The position numbers were made by a program, and so were the translations under genes. The notes under the pieces are model-generated. The model searched no databases, was not told where the DNA came from, and was given only the letters and a program-made list of their open reading frames with translations. Positions 34,678 to 43,508 of a stretch of DNA of 64,000 nucleotides are shown here, one piece after another (the stretch's first letter is position 1; each line of letters opens with the position of its first letter). The stretch lies in contig NZ_JAODUA010000015.1 in the NCBI RefSeq assembly GCF_025399895.1, positions 62,001-126,000 of the forward strand. Reading direction: 5' to 3'. This stretch comes from Streptomyces sp. ASQP_92. Its GTDB lineage: Bacteria; Actinomycetota; Actinomycetes; Streptomycetales; Streptomycetaceae.

Positions 34678-34755
34678 AGACCCCAACCAGACCCCAACCA
34701 GACCCCAACCGGACCCCGAACCAGACCCCAACCAGACCCCAACCAGACCCCGACC
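34678..34755. repeat. 11-bp tandem repeat, seven units
   Basis: Seven units of AGACCCCAACC occur in a row. Units 1-3 and 5-6 are identical, the fourth is a 12-bp variant (GGACCCCGAACC), and the last has G for A. The array lies in the 183-bp gap between the AraC and methyltransferase genes and ends 34 bp before the methyltransferase ATG. Unit length is close to one DNA helix turn. Confidence 0.85.
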
Positions 34756-34789
34756 TGACACCGCCAGACACGAGAGAGAAGAGACGCCC

Positions 34790-35848
34790 ATGACCTCTAC
34801 AGACGTCCGATCGGCCGGCACGGACGACCGGAGCCTGATCATCCGGACGGCCTTCGGGAGCATGGCCGCGCAGACCTTGCGCGCGGCGGTGCGGCTGAGG
34901 GTGATCGAGTTGATCGGTGACACCCCGCGCAGGGCCGACGAAGTCGCGCTTGAGGCGGGAGCCCAGCCGCAGCCCATGGCCCGCCTGCTGCGGGCTCTCG
35001 CCGCCCTCGGCCTGGTGAAGGAAAACGCCGGCTCCTTCTCGGTGACCCCTGCGGGGAGCTACCTCGACCCGGCCCGCCCCGACTCCCTGGCGGCCTTCGT
35101 GCGGGTGTTCACGGACCCGGTCGCCACGCGGGCCTGGGAACATCTGGACGCCAGCGTCCGGACCGGCGACGTCGCGTTCGACGAGGTCTTCGGCTCGGAC
35201 TTCTTCAGCCATCTCTCGCAGCGCCCGGAATTGTCGAAGGCCTTCAACGCCGCGATGAGCCAAGCCACTTCGGTGGTCGCCGCCACACTTCCGTACGCCT
35301 TCGACTTCGGGCGCTTCACCTCGGTCACCGACGTGGGAGGCGGAGACGGGACCCTGCTGGCCGCCGTCCTCGACGCACATCCGACACTGACGGGTGTGGT
35401 CCACGACTCGGCGGAGGGCCTGGCGCAGACGCCGCAGACCTTGCGGCGCCATGGGCTCACGGAGCGCTGCATCCCGATCGCCGGGGACTTCTTCCACTCC
35501 GTTCCCAAAGGATCGGACCTCTACCTCATCAAGAGCGTCCTGCACGACTGGAGCGACGATCAGGTGGTGACGATCCTGGGCAACTGCCGTGCGGTGCTGC
35601 CGACCGGGGGCCGCGTCCTGATAGTGGAACCCGTGCTTCCGGAGACCGTCGACTCCGATCCGGAAGCCCAGGGCGCCGACGAGGTCACGTGCCTGAGCGA
35701 CCTCAACATGCTGGTGAACGTGGGTGGCAGGGAGCGCACGCGCGGGGACTTCGAGGAGGTGTGCCGCAGAGCGGGCCTGTCCGTCACCTCGGTCGCCCCC
35801 TTGAAGGAGGCCGCACCGTACTCGCTCATCGAGGCCGTCGCGGACTGA
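34790..35848 (+). CDS. SAM-dependent O-methyltransferase (Methyltransf_2 type)
   Basis: A 352-aa enzyme of the acetylserotonin/carminomycin-4-O-methyltransferase type. An N-terminal winged-helix dimerisation domain covers about residues 15-100. The SAM site is DVGGGDGTLL at about 185; a later acidic/aromatic segment is AGDFFHSVPKGSDLYLIKSV, followed by HDWSDDQ with the catalytic His. ATG 34790 follows GAGAGAAGAG. In Streptomyces such enzymes usually methylate phenolic hydroxyls of secondary metabolites, but no biosynthetic cluster surrounds it. The tandem repeat just upstream may affect its expression. Confidence 0.9.
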   Translation: MTSTDVRSAGTDDRSLIIRTAFGSMAAQTLRAAVRLRVIELIGDTPRRADEVALEAGAQPQPMARLLRALAALGLVKENAGSFSVTPAGSYLDPARPDSLAAFVRVFTDPVATRAWEHLDASVRTGDVAFDEVFGSDFFSHLSQRPELSKAFNAAMSQATSVVAATLPYAFDFGRFTSVTDVGGGDGTLLAAVLDAHPTLTGVVHDSAEGLAQTPQTLRRHGLTERCIPIAGDFFHSVPKGSDLYLIKSVLHDWSDDQVVTILGNCRAVLPTGGRVLIVEPVLPETVDSDPEAQGADEVTCLSDLNMLVNVGGRERTRGDFEEVCRRAGLSVTSVAPLKEAAPYSLIEAVAD

Positions 35849-35938
35849 GCCGGCGCGGGGTGGGGTGACACACGCGTCTCGGCGACCACGCCGACGTCGC
35901 CCGTCCCGCGTCAGCCGAGGTGAAGTAGCGTCACCTGC

Positions 35939-36772
35939 ATGAACATGCCGTTCCCGCCGCAGCCGCCGGGCCCCTATGGCGCCCCTCCGCCGGGGCAGCC
36001 GATGCCCGGCCCCTACGGAGTGCAGCAGCACTGGCCGCAACAGCCGTACCCACAACAGGGCTTTCCCCAGCAGTCGTTCCCGCAGCAACAGGGCTGGGGA
36101 ATGCCCCCGTCGGGGCCGCCTGGGCCGCGCAGGAACCGAACCGGTCTGGTGATCGGCATCATTGCCGTGGTTCTGGTAGTGCTCGGGGGTTTGGGGTTCG
36201 CCGTGAGCAGACTCGCCGGGGCGGTCGGCGGGTTCCCCGAGGCGAAGTATCGGCTCACCGTGCCGTCCACGCTCATGAACGGCCAGTACACACTGGCACA
36301 GGACCTGTCCGGGAAAGTCCAGGAGGGCATCAAGAGCGCCTCCGAGGCAAACGTCCGCGATCCTCAGGCAGCGGCGGGCCAGTATTCAGGATCCAAGGGA
36401 GACGGCACGTCCCTGATCCTGTCCGGCATCTACGGCAGGGTAAAGGCGCCCGAGCAGCAGCGCGACAGGATGCTGCGGGGCGTCGGGGACGCGGAAGGAG
36501 CCATCATCGTGGTGCCGCCCATGGACGCCACGCCCGCAGGCTCGGACGTCCGGATCTCCTGTCAAGTAGTGACCAAGTCGCAGGGTGCCTTCAGCGTTAC
36601 GTTCCCTACGTGCGCCTGGGGCGACAGCAACACCGTGGGTAGCGTGTCCGTCGTCGGCCCCGCGTCATCCGGACAGAAGGCCGTCGACGTCGATGTCGAC
36701 CGGGCGGCCGAGCTGACCGTGAAGGTACTCAACGAGGTCCGCCGGCCAGTCGGCTCGGGATCAAGGCGCTGA
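35939..36772 (+). CDS. Pro/Gln-rich single-pass membrane protein
   Basis: A 277-aa protein. Residues 1-60 are a cytosolic low-complexity segment rich in Pro, Gln, Gly and Tyr. One membrane helix (LVIGIIAVVLVVLGGLGFAV) lies at about 70-90. An extracytoplasmic domain of about 185 residues follows, with two cysteines (ISCQVVTK, FPTCAWG) that may form a disulphide. This is a common Streptomyces architecture of unknown role. The start is ATG 35939; a second ATG two codons later is possible. No operon partner is evident. Confidence 0.75.
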   Translation: MNMPFPPQPPGPYGAPPPGQPMPGPYGVQQHWPQQPYPQQGFPQQSFPQQQGWGMPPSGPPGPRRNRTGLVIGIIAVVLVVLGGLGFAVSRLAGAVGGFPEAKYRLTVPSTLMNGQYTLAQDLSGKVQEGIKSASEANVRDPQAAAGQYSGSKGDGTSLILSGIYGRVKAPEQQRDRMLRGVGDAEGAIIVVPPMDATPAGSDVRISCQVVTKSQGAFSVTFPTCAWGDSNTVGSVSVVGPASSGQKAVDVDVDRAAELTVKVLNEVRRPVGSGSRR

Positions 36773-37130
36773 GCGACCGCCGGTGAGGGCCTCGCCCCGC
36801 ATCAAAAGTCTGGCGAGAAGCCCAGCGGAACGATCAGTAGGCCAGGGGCGATTGCATGGGGGAGTGGTCACGGTTCGTCCTTGTCCCCGGAAGGTCTCCC
36901 AAAAGCGGATGACGCTACAACTACCCGATAGCCATGAAGAGTTGATACGGCCACGGGTGGGGGCTCAGCCGGGAAGCCAACGCGCGGAGGCGTTTCGGTC
37001 AGCCCCTCTGGGGTGAGGGCGGCAGTAATCTCTCGCCAGGTCCGAAACCTCTTGCCGCGTAGGCCAGTTGCGGAGTGCGAGGTATCCCGTTTCCCGGACG
37101 GCCGGGTCGGCGTGGTCGTCCCAATCCAGC
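36773..37130. other. non-coding or decayed stretch
   Basis: About 358 bp between the membrane protein and the leftward small gene. A leftward frame after 37130 reads plausible protein (DWDDHADPAVRETGYLALRN, then NWPTRQEVSDLARDYC) but has no start with a ribosome site. It could be the remnant of a gene once following the 95-aa protein. No structured element was seen. Confidence 0.4.
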
Positions 37131-37418
37131 TCAGTCGAGCCCGCGATGCGCCGCCCACAGCGCCCCCGCCCGGGTCGCGGCGTCCGCGATCAGGGCCGCC
37201 AGTTCGGGTTCGTCGGGGACGGGGAACGAGACGTACCCGCCCCGACCGCCTGCGACCGGTCGGCCATAGGCCTTCGCGGCGAGGCGGCCGTCCGGAAGAA
37301 GTCGGACGTTGAGGGTGGTCAGCGTAAAGGCCTCGCCCCGTCGGGTGTCCGTCCAGCGAAGCTCCTGCGGGACCGTGACGTTGATCGCCAGAGCGCCTAC
37401 TTCGATGTCGCTGCTCAT
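37131..37418 (-). CDS. small conserved-looking hypothetical protein
   Basis: A 95-residue soluble protein, probably a small beta sheet with a C-terminal helix: LAINVTVPQELRWTDTRRGE, FTLTTLNVRLLPDGRLA, VSFPVPDEPELAALIADAAT. No signal, membrane segment or Cys is present. The start is ATG 37418. It is divergent from the SRPBCC operon, and its promoter would face the triple operator at 37503-37575, so it could be regulated by the same TetR protein. I do not recognise the family. Confidence 0.6.
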   Translation of the reverse strand: MSSDIEVGALAINVTVPQELRWTDTRRGEAFTLTTLNVRLLPDGRLAAKAYGRPVAGGRGGYVSFPVPDEPELAALIADAATRAGALWAAHRGLD

Positions 37419-37502
37419 GGACGGATGGTCTCACGCGGGCCCGGCGGATGCGGCTGCCGCTGATGTGGGGGCTCGGGTGGGAGGAGGCGGTCCACAGCCA
37501 CC

Positions 37503-37575
37503 CTGAGCGAGTGCTCAAACCCACTCTTGAGCAACTGCTCAAACTGAGCTACCTTCCACTTGAGCGAGTGCTCAA
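37503..37575. promoter_or_regulatory. three palindromic TTGAGC-N4-GCTCAA operators
   Basis: Three 16-bp near-identical dyads are present: 37503-37518 (CTGAGCGAGTGCTCAA), 37527-37542 (TTGAGCAACTGCTCAA) and 37560-37575 (TTGAGCGAGTGCTCAA). Start-to-start spacing is 24 and 33 bp. They lie just upstream of the SRPBCC gene, whose operon ends with a TetR gene. Autoregulation by that TetR protein is the simplest reading. Confidence 0.85.
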
Positions 37576-37600
37576 AAGGCAATCCGGGGGGTGGGGACGC

Positions 37601-38305
37601 ATGAGTGGGCTGTACGTGGAGGCGTTGATCGACGTCGACTTGGACGTGCTCTGGGAACGGACCCAGGACCCGGCTCGACACCAGTCCTGGGACCTGCGGT
37701 TCACCTCCATCTCCTATCTGCCCCGCGCCGAAGGAGCCCCGCAGCGCTTTCGCTACGCGACCCGGCTGCTGCCCTTCCTGTGGGTCGCCGGGACGGGGGT
37801 CAGCGCGGGGGAGCGGCAGCGGCCCGACGGCACGCGCGTGTCGGCTCTGCGGTTCGCCTCCGCGCACCCGCTCTCACTGCTCCGCGAAGGAAGCGGCTAC
37901 TGGCGCTACGTACCCGGGCCCGACGGAATCCGCTTCCTGACCGGCTACGACTACCGCCCGCGCTGGGGGAGTTGGGGGAGGTTCCTCGACCGGCTGGTCT
38001 TCCGGCCTCTCATGGGGTGGGCCACCGCCTGGTCCTTCGACCGGCTTCGGCTGTGGTGCGAACGCGGGACGCATCCGCGGGTCTCCCTCGCGCGCGCCCT
38101 CGCGGAATGCGCCCTGCGCCTCGCGCTGGTGCTTCTCGTTCTGACGGCCTCTCCCATAGCTCCACTCCTCCTTGGCTTGGGCGTGGCCGTCCTCGCCGTG
38201 CTGCTTCCCCCGCTGCCCGGCACCCCCGCCGCACGCCGCTGCCTGCGTACACCGCCCGGGCGTGCCCGCGCCCCACATCTGCTCGCCACCCTGGAGCTCT
38301 CATGA
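37601..38305 (+). CDS. SRPBCC-like protein with C-terminal membrane helices
   Basis: A 234-aa protein. Residues of about 1-150 resemble an SRPBCC/START hydrophobic-ligand fold (LYVEALIDVDLDVLWERTQD, RHQSWDLRFTSISYL, YRPRWGSWGRFLD). Two hydrophobic helices at about 175-215 (LALVLLVLTASPIAPLLLG, then VAVLAVLLPPLPG) anchor it. ATG 37601 lies 25 bp after the last operator copy. Its TGA overlaps the next ATG (ATGA). In an operon with a DUF4166 protein and a TetR regulator, it may handle a lipid or hydrophobic signal. The exact function is unknown. Confidence 0.7.
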   Translation: MSGLYVEALIDVDLDVLWERTQDPARHQSWDLRFTSISYLPRAEGAPQRFRYATRLLPFLWVAGTGVSAGERQRPDGTRVSALRFASAHPLSLLREGSGYWRYVPGPDGIRFLTGYDYRPRWGSWGRFLDRLVFRPLMGWATAWSFDRLRLWCERGTHPRVSLARALAECALRLALVLLVLTASPIAPLLLGLGVAVLAVLLPPLPGTPAARRCLRTPPGRARAPHLLATLELS

Positions 38306-38982
38306 CCTCGATCTTTCAGCAGCACATGGGTGCCGACTTCGGCCGACTGCACCCCGAGATCCGACGGCGCTTCTCCGTCGGGCTGGACAGCGGCGAAGCC
38401 TGCGTCGGGAACGGCACGATGGAACGGATCCGCCATGGGGCCCGGTTCGTCAAGCCGTTCCTCCGGCTGGGCGGGACGCGCAACATCCTCGTCCCGCGCG
38501 AAGGCCGCGACGTGCCCTTCGTCATCGAGAACTTCCCGTACGTGGACTCCTTCGGCCGGGAGACCGTCACCTTCGTCCGGACCTTTCAACTGCCCGACAG
38601 GCCGCACCGTTTCGACGCCACCATGGTCCTCAGCCCGGAGCGCGGCTGCGTGCTCGACTACCTCGGAACCCATCAACACCTCGCCAGCGACCTCTACTTG
38701 AGGGCCGAGCCCGATGGTTCGCTCCTCATCCGTTCCGGCGCGCACCGCTTCCGCGAGGGGCCCGTCGACGTTCGCGTACCGTCCCTGATCGGAGGCGATG
38801 CCGAGGTACGGGAGTCGTTCGACGAGGAGACCGGTCGCTTCCGGATCCGAGTGAGGGTGACCAACCGGCACTTCGGTTTCCTCTTCGGCTACCAGGGGTC
38901 GTTCACGGCCGAGTACGTCGAAGTGGGCGCCCAAGGCCCGCGCGCCGACCTGCTGCCCCTCCGTGAAGAGGCTCGCGCGTGA
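38302..38982 (+). CDS. DUF4166 domain protein
   Basis: A 226-aa protein whose whole length fits DUF4166: QQHMGADFGRLHPEIRRRFS, FVIENFPYVDSFGRETVTFV, and a late beta-rich part with NRHFGFLFGYQGSFTAEYV. There is no signal or membrane helix. ATG 38302 overlaps the SRPBCC stop and its own stop overlaps the TetR start (GTGA), so the three proteins are made in fixed proportion. DUF4166 often accompanies membrane or saccharopine-dehydrogenase-like proteins. The biochemical role is unknown. Confidence 0.8.
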   Translation: MTSIFQQHMGADFGRLHPEIRRRFSVGLDSGEACVGNGTMERIRHGARFVKPFLRLGGTRNILVPREGRDVPFVIENFPYVDSFGRETVTFVRTFQLPDRPHRFDATMVLSPERGCVLDYLGTHQHLASDLYLRAEPDGSLLIRSGAHRFREGPVDVRVPSLIGGDAEVRESFDEETGRFRIRVRVTNRHFGFLFGYQGSFTAEYVEVGAQGPRADLLPLREEARA

Positions 38983-39662
38983 GCACGTCCGAGGAAGGCA
39001 CCTCCGGATCCGCCGGCCCATCCGGAACCTCCGGCGGCGCAACCCGCCTCAAGCTCCTCGAAGGGGCCCTGCGGACGGTGGTCGAGCAGGGTATCGCCAA
39101 GACGTCGGCGCGCTCGATCGCGACCACCGCCGGCGTCAACCAGGCGCTGGTCTTCTACCATTTCGGCTCCGTCGACGAGCTTCTCGCCGCCGCCTGTGTG
39201 CACGGCGCCGAGCAGCGCGTCGCTCGCTATCGCGACCGGCTCGCCGCGATGGGCTCGCTCACGGAACTCCTCACTTTCGCCCGTGCGATGCACGCCGAGG
39301 AGCGGGCCGCCGGGCAGGTGGCGGTCCTGGGGCAGTTGCTCGCCGCCGGGCAGAGCGCGCCGGCTCTCGCGAAGGCGACCGCCGCGGGACTCTCGCTGTG
39401 GATCGAGGAGTTGGAGGCCGTCCTGACCCGGCTGCTCACCGCAACGCCCGTGGCCGCCTTCGTCGATCCGGCCGGGCTTGCCCGCGCGACAGCCGCTTCC
39501 TTCGTCGGCATCGAACTGTACGAGGGTGTCGACGCCGAGGGCGCCGCCCGCGCCCTCGACGCGCTCGAACAACTCGCGGTTCTGGCCCAGGCCCTGGAAG
39601 GACTCGGTCCGCTCTCCCAGCGGGCGGTCACCCACAAGCTACGGCGCAGCGCCAAGGGGTGA
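38979..39662 (+). CDS. TetR family regulator of the SRPBCC-DUF4166 operon
   Basis: A 227-aa regulator with a Ser/Gly-rich leader of about 20 residues. The HTH lies at about residues 22-70 (IATTAGVNQALVFYHFGSVD). The ligand domain follows (AMHAEERAAGQVAVLGQLLA, then AASFVGIELYEGVD). GTG 38979 overlaps the DUF4166 stop as GTGA. It is the obvious candidate for binding the three TTGAGC-N4-GCTCAA sites at the head of its own operon. The ligand is unknown, perhaps a lipid handled by the SRPBCC protein. Confidence 0.88.
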   Translation: MSTSEEGTSGSAGPSGTSGGATRLKLLEGALRTVVEQGIAKTSARSIATTAGVNQALVFYHFGSVDELLAAACVHGAEQRVARYRDRLAAMGSLTELLTFARAMHAEERAAGQVAVLGQLLAAGQSAPALAKATAAGLSLWIEELEAVLTRLLTATPVAAFVDPAGLARATAASFVGIELYEGVDAEGAARALDALEQLAVLAQALEGLGPLSQRAVTHKLRRSAKG

Positions 39663-39757
39663 TGCGGCGCGCCCGACCCGCCGGGAGTCCGCAAAGCGAC
39701 GGGGGAGGGGCGTTCGCCCCCGCCACCGGCATCGCTCCCCACCGCCCGCCCGCCCGC

Positions 39758-40180
39758 TCACCCCGGGTGGATGATCCTCAGCCCCGCGAAGTCCTGCGGC
39801 TCCGCCTCGCTTCCGCCGAGGACGTATGCGAGAGGCAGCACGATCGTCCCCCAGGCCAGGCCGCCCAGCCAGCGTCCCAATGCCTGGTGCACGCGCGGCC
39901 GGCCTCCGTCGGCCGCGCGCACCACACGGGTCCCCGCCACCGCCTTCCCGACGCTCGCGCGGCACAGAAGGACGAGCAGCACGTGGTTGACGAAGGAGAA
40001 ACCGGCCACGCCGGCCAAAAGGCTTGCCCCCAGGCCGGCATAGGAACGGTCGTGCGCGCTGTCGGCGACGCTGTGGAGGAGCAGGTAGCCCGTGCCCGTC
40101 GCCAGCCCGCACCCCAGGGCGAGCGTGCCGTCCATCACCGCCGCCGCGTAGCGACGCCCTCTGCTCGCAGGCCTGCCCAC
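39758..40180 (-). CDS. RDD family membrane protein
   Basis: About 140 residues with three hydrophobic segments (AVMDGTLALGCGLATGTGYL, LLAGVAGFSFVNHVLLVLLC, GGLAWGTIVLPLAYVLGG) and the RDD-type basic loop RASVGKAVAGTRVVRAADGG; the Arg-Asp pair reads YAAAVMDG near the N terminus. RDD proteins are small membrane proteins of unclear role, sometimes ion transporters. The start is GTG 40180, 6 bases after GAGGGG; TTG 40183 is the alternative. It is convergent with the TetR gene. Confidence 0.75.
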   Translation of the reverse strand: MGRPASRGRRYAAAVMDGTLALGCGLATGTGYLLLHSVADSAHDRSYAGLGASLLAGVAGFSFVNHVLLVLLCRASVGKAVAGTRVVRAADGGRPRVHQALGRWLGGLAWGTIVLPLAYVLGGSEAEPQDFAGLRIIHPG

Positions 40181-40279
40181 CAACGCCCCCTCATTCCTTC
40201 ACCCGTGGCGGAACTTCGCGGCCCGCCGGGCGACCGTATCTCAACGCGATCGTGGGGGCGGGTGCCCCCTCATGCCCGC

Positions 40280-40320
40280 GCCCTGCCCACGCGCGGCCAA
40301 CGGGCGTGTGTGGGCAGGGC
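40280..40320. terminator. terminator downstream of galU
   Basis: An 11-bp perfect stem GCCCTGCCCAC / GTGGGCAGGGC with a 19-nt loop lies 100 bp after the galU stop on the leftward strand. Confidence 0.7.
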
Positions 40321-40419
40321 GTTGATGGAGTGGAGCCGCTCTCTGCTTCCGGGGCGGCCCTGTGCGGTGCGGGGCGTGCCACGGAGCGGGGAGGAGCGCC
40401 CAACCGTGTGCGGCTTGCT

Positions 40420-41355
40420 TCAGTCGCCTTCCGGCGCCGGGGTGTCCGCGAGCTCGGTGGCCGTGAAGTCGCGCAGCCACTCACGGAAGTCCGGTCCCAG
40501 GTCCTCGCGTTCGCAGGCGAGCCTGACGATGGCGCGCAGGTAGTCGCCGCGGTCGCCGGTGTCGTAACGACGGCCGTCGAAGACGACGCCGTGGACCGGT
40601 CCGCCGTCGTTGACCCGGGCCGTCATCTCCCGCAGCGCGTCGGTGAGTTGGATCTCGCCGCCGCGGCCCGGCGGGGTCTTCCTGAGGGCGTCGAAGATGG
40701 CGGGGTCCAGCACGTACCGGCCGATGATGGCGTACGTCGAGGGGGCCTCTCCCGGGTCGGGCTTCTCGACCAGGTCCGTGACGCGGACGATGTCCTCGTC
40801 CGCGGTGGCCTGGATCGCGGCGCAGCCGTAGAGGTGGATCTGTGCGGGGTCGACCTCCATGAGCGCGACGACGCTGCCGCCGAAACGCTCCTGGACCTCG
40901 ATCATGCGCGACAGCAGCGGGTCGCGCGGGTCGATGAGGTCGTCGCCGAGCAGCACGGCGAACGGCTGGTCGCCGACGTGCGGTTCGGCGCAGAGCACCG
41001 CGTGGCCAAGACCCTTGGGGTCGCCCTGGCGGACGTAGTGCAGGGTGGCGAGCTCGCTGGACTCCCGCACCCGGGCGAGACGGGAGTCGTCACCCTTGCG
41101 GATGAGCGCCTCTTCGAGCTCGTAGTTGCGGTCGAAGTGGTCTTCGAGGGCACGCTTGTTGCGGCCGGTGATCATCAGCACGTCGGAGAGGTTCGCCGCC
41201 CGGGCCTCCTCGACGACGTACTGAATGGCCGGCTTGTCGACGACCGGCAGCATTTCCTTGGGCGTGGCCTTCGTCGCGGGCAGGAACCGGGTTCCGAGTC
41301 CGGCCGCGGGGATCACGGCCTTGGTGACCGTGCGGGGCCGGGGGGTGTGTGACAT
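40420..41355 (-). CDS. galU: UTP-glucose-1-phosphate uridylyltransferase
   Basis: A 311-aa cytosolic nucleotidyltransferase that makes UDP-glucose from UTP and glucose-1-phosphate. The signature is AGLGTRFLPATKATPKEML at the N terminus, with VDKPAIQYVVEEA, GLGHAVLCAEPHVGDQPFAV and the late motif GRGGEIQLTDALR. Length and motifs fit bacterial GalU well. ATG 41355 is chosen at MSHTPRPRTV; its ribosome site is weak. It lies 47 bp after the GtrA-fusion gene on the same strand and supplies the nucleotide sugar likely used by the neighbouring polyprenyl-phosphate sugar transferase. Confidence 0.93.
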   Translation of the reverse strand: MSHTPRPRTVTKAVIPAAGLGTRFLPATKATPKEMLPVVDKPAIQYVVEEARAANLSDVLMITGRNKRALEDHFDRNYELEEALIRKGDDSRLARVRESSELATLHYVRQGDPKGLGHAVLCAEPHVGDQPFAVLLGDDLIDPRDPLLSRMIEVQERFGGSVVALMEVDPAQIHLYGCAAIQATADEDIVRVTDLVEKPDPGEAPSTYAIIGRYVLDPAIFDALRKTPPGRGGEIQLTDALREMTARVNDGGPVHGVVFDGRRYDTGDRGDYLRAIVRLACEREDLGPDFREWLRDFTATELADTPAPEGD

Positions 41356-41402
41356 GGCGGTGCGGATTTCTTTCTGTGGATTCAGGGGGCCGGGCCTGCG
41401 CG

Positions 41403-43403
41403 TCACCGTGCGGCGGTGACGCTCTCGTGCGGGCCGGTCGCCGAGGTGTCGGGGGACGAGGCCACCACCGGTGGCACCGCGGGGCGGGAGTCCGTCTCGT
41501 GTGCGGCCTCCGCGGCCTCCGCGGCCTTCGCGCGACGCCGCGCCACATAACCCGCCGCGATGAGCACCACCGCGATGGTTCCGGACAGCGCGGGCCAGTA
41601 CACGTAACGGAAGTTGGACTGGGGCGCGGTGGGAACGTACGCGAGGATGTACAGCACGGTGCTGGCGCCCAGCAGACGCAGCTCACGCGTATAGGGGCCG
41701 ACCCAGCGGCGGCGCAGCACGAGCACCAGCGAGAGGGCCAGCCAGAACCAGCCCTCGAAGAGCATCGGCAGATCACGGGTGAAGCCGGTGACATAGCTCT
41801 GAAGGGTGTACTTGAGCGGCTCGCTGACCGGCGCGTCCTTGAGCGGGGCGATCTTGGTCACGGAGCCGTCGTAGAAGGCCAGGTTGCCCTGGAAGAGGAG
41901 CTTGGCGAACACCTGGCCCCGGTAGGCGGCGTAGCCCTTCCAGTGCTTGGGCATCTCGTGCGTCCACATGCTGACCAGGACGTCGGCGTTGCGGCCCAGC
42001 TCCGTCGGGCCGAGCGACAGGTCCCTCGGGTAGCAGTTGAAGTACACGTCGGCCGGGATGTGCCGGCGCTGGCACTCCATGGTGGTGGTGACCAGACGGT
42101 CGCGGAAGTCCGCGCTCGCACCGGCCCGTTCGGCTGCCGCGCGCACCTGCTTCGGGGTCAGGACGTGGGTGAGGTCGTCCAGCGGGATCTGCGCGTACTG
42201 GCGGGTGGCCACGGGGGTGGTGGCCGCCGACACGCCGACGCTGCCGACGGCGGTCACGGCGAGCAGCACCCCGGTGGCGGCCAGCCAGCGGCGCCGGCCC
42301 GGGGAGGGCCACACGGCCATGACGAGCAGCATGAAGACGGGGATCACGGCGGGGAAGCCGTTCTTGCGCACCAGGATGGCGTAGGCGAGGAACAGCACGC
42401 CGAGCACCAGCAGGGCCCAGCGGGTCTTGGTCCGGCCGGCGGGCAGCTCCCGCGCGGTGAGCGCCACGGCGAGGACGGCGAGCAGGGCGTACGCCATGTG
42501 CACGTCCTTCCACACCACTCCGGTGAAGGTCAGGATGTGCGGGGCGAGGCCCACGGCGAGCGTGGCGAGGGACAGCGCACGGCTGCCGGTCTTCTTCCAC
42601 AGCAGCCGGGCCAGCACCCACAACGTCGCCCACAGGACGGCCGTCTGGAGGGCGGCCATCGCCGAGATGGCGCCGGTGCTGTCGATGAGGATCCGCCACA
42701 ACAGGGCCATGACCGGCGGATGCCAGTCGGTCACCGGCCGGTCGCCCAGCGCCTGCATGAGCTGGTCGACGCTGTCCGCGCTCAGGTACCCGGGGTGGAA
42801 GGCGGTGTTCACCGCCAGGCCGCAGACCGTAGCGATCGCGGCCAGGCACCACGGCCAGAGCTCGCCGCGCCGCCAGGCGCCGCGCAGTGTAGTGGTCCAC
42901 CGATCGACGGTTCCGGGCACGTGTGCGGAGTCCTTTCCAGGATGACTGAATACGAGGGTGCGGTAGGCGACGAACCGCAGTACGGTCGCCGCCGCCCAGC
43001 CCACGAGCCGGGCCACGTTGTCGCTCAACGGCGAGTCGAGGCCGAGCAGTTGGTGGGCGACGAAGATGGGGACGGCGGTGACCGCCATGCCCGCCAGGTT
43101 GATGGCGAGGAACCAGATGAGCTCACCGCGCTGGGTGCCGCCGCGCCGGTCCCGATAGGTCCAGTAGCGGTTGCCGAACCAGCTCACGGCCATCGCGAGC
43201 AGCGTGGCCACGACGGAGGCCAGCACGGGCGCGCTGCCCAGGGGGCCGCCGCCGGAGGCGGAGGAACCGAAGATCAGGAGGTTGAAGCTCGCGGTCTCCA
43301 CCACGAACGCGAGAGCGCCGACGACACCGAAGGCCGCGACCTCCCGCCAGATCTTGCGCACCCATTCGGGCACGCGTCGGCCCCAGGCCGTCGATTGCAG
43401 CAT
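41403..43403 (-). CDS. GtrA domain fused to a GT-C-like polytopic glycosyltransferase
   Basis: A 666-aa integral membrane protein. Residues of about 18-150 are a four-helix GtrA domain (VVGALAFVVETASFNLLIFG, SWFGNRYWTYRDRRGG, NVARLVGWAAATVLRFVAYR). From about 175 to 640 there are about ten further helices with the loop HPGYLSADSVDQLMQALG then VTDWHPPV, and VWKDVHMAYALL, as in GT-C enzymes that take sugars from polyprenyl phosphate. The start is ATG 43403. It is divergent from a DPM1/GtrB-like transferase and upstream of galU. It probably flips a lipid-linked sugar and transfers it to an envelope acceptor. Confidence 0.85.
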   Translation of the reverse strand: MLQSTAWGRRVPEWVRKIWREVAAFGVVGALAFVVETASFNLLIFGSSASGGGPLGSAPVLASVVATLLAMAVSWFGNRYWTYRDRRGGTQRGELIWFLAINLAGMAVTAVPIFVAHQLLGLDSPLSDNVARLVGWAAATVLRFVAYRTLVFSHPGKDSAHVPGTVDRWTTTLRGAWRRGELWPWCLAAIATVCGLAVNTAFHPGYLSADSVDQLMQALGDRPVTDWHPPVMALLWRILIDSTGAISAMAALQTAVLWATLWVLARLLWKKTGSRALSLATLAVGLAPHILTFTGVVWKDVHMAYALLAVLAVALTARELPAGRTKTRWALLVLGVLFLAYAILVRKNGFPAVIPVFMLLVMAVWPSPGRRRWLAATGVLLAVTAVGSVGVSAATTPVATRQYAQIPLDDLTHVLTPKQVRAAAERAGASADFRDRLVTTTMECQRRHIPADVYFNCYPRDLSLGPTELGRNADVLVSMWTHEMPKHWKGYAAYRGQVFAKLLFQGNLAFYDGSVTKIAPLKDAPVSEPLKYTLQSYVTGFTRDLPMLFEGWFWLALSLVLVLRRRWVGPYTRELRLLGASTVLYILAYVPTAPQSNFRYVYWPALSGTIAVVLIAAGYVARRRAKAAEAAEAAHETDSRPAVPPVVASSPDTSATGPHESVTAAR

Positions 43404-43508
43404 GGCTGAAACGTAAGGGCATGGAGGCCATGTGAACAAATAGAGATAGGATCCGGACACTCAGAAGCAAGAACCATGTCAGTTTCAGTACCTTAGCGAG
43501 GGCCCCCG

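Noticed and set aside
34678..34755. CRISPR array
   Set aside because: Units are contiguous with no spacers and are only 11 bp long.
36868..37130. Possible leftward gene after the 95-aa protein
   Set aside because: Protein-like reading (DWDDHADPAVRETGY) but no start codon with a ribosome site and no family match; kept only as a possible remnant.
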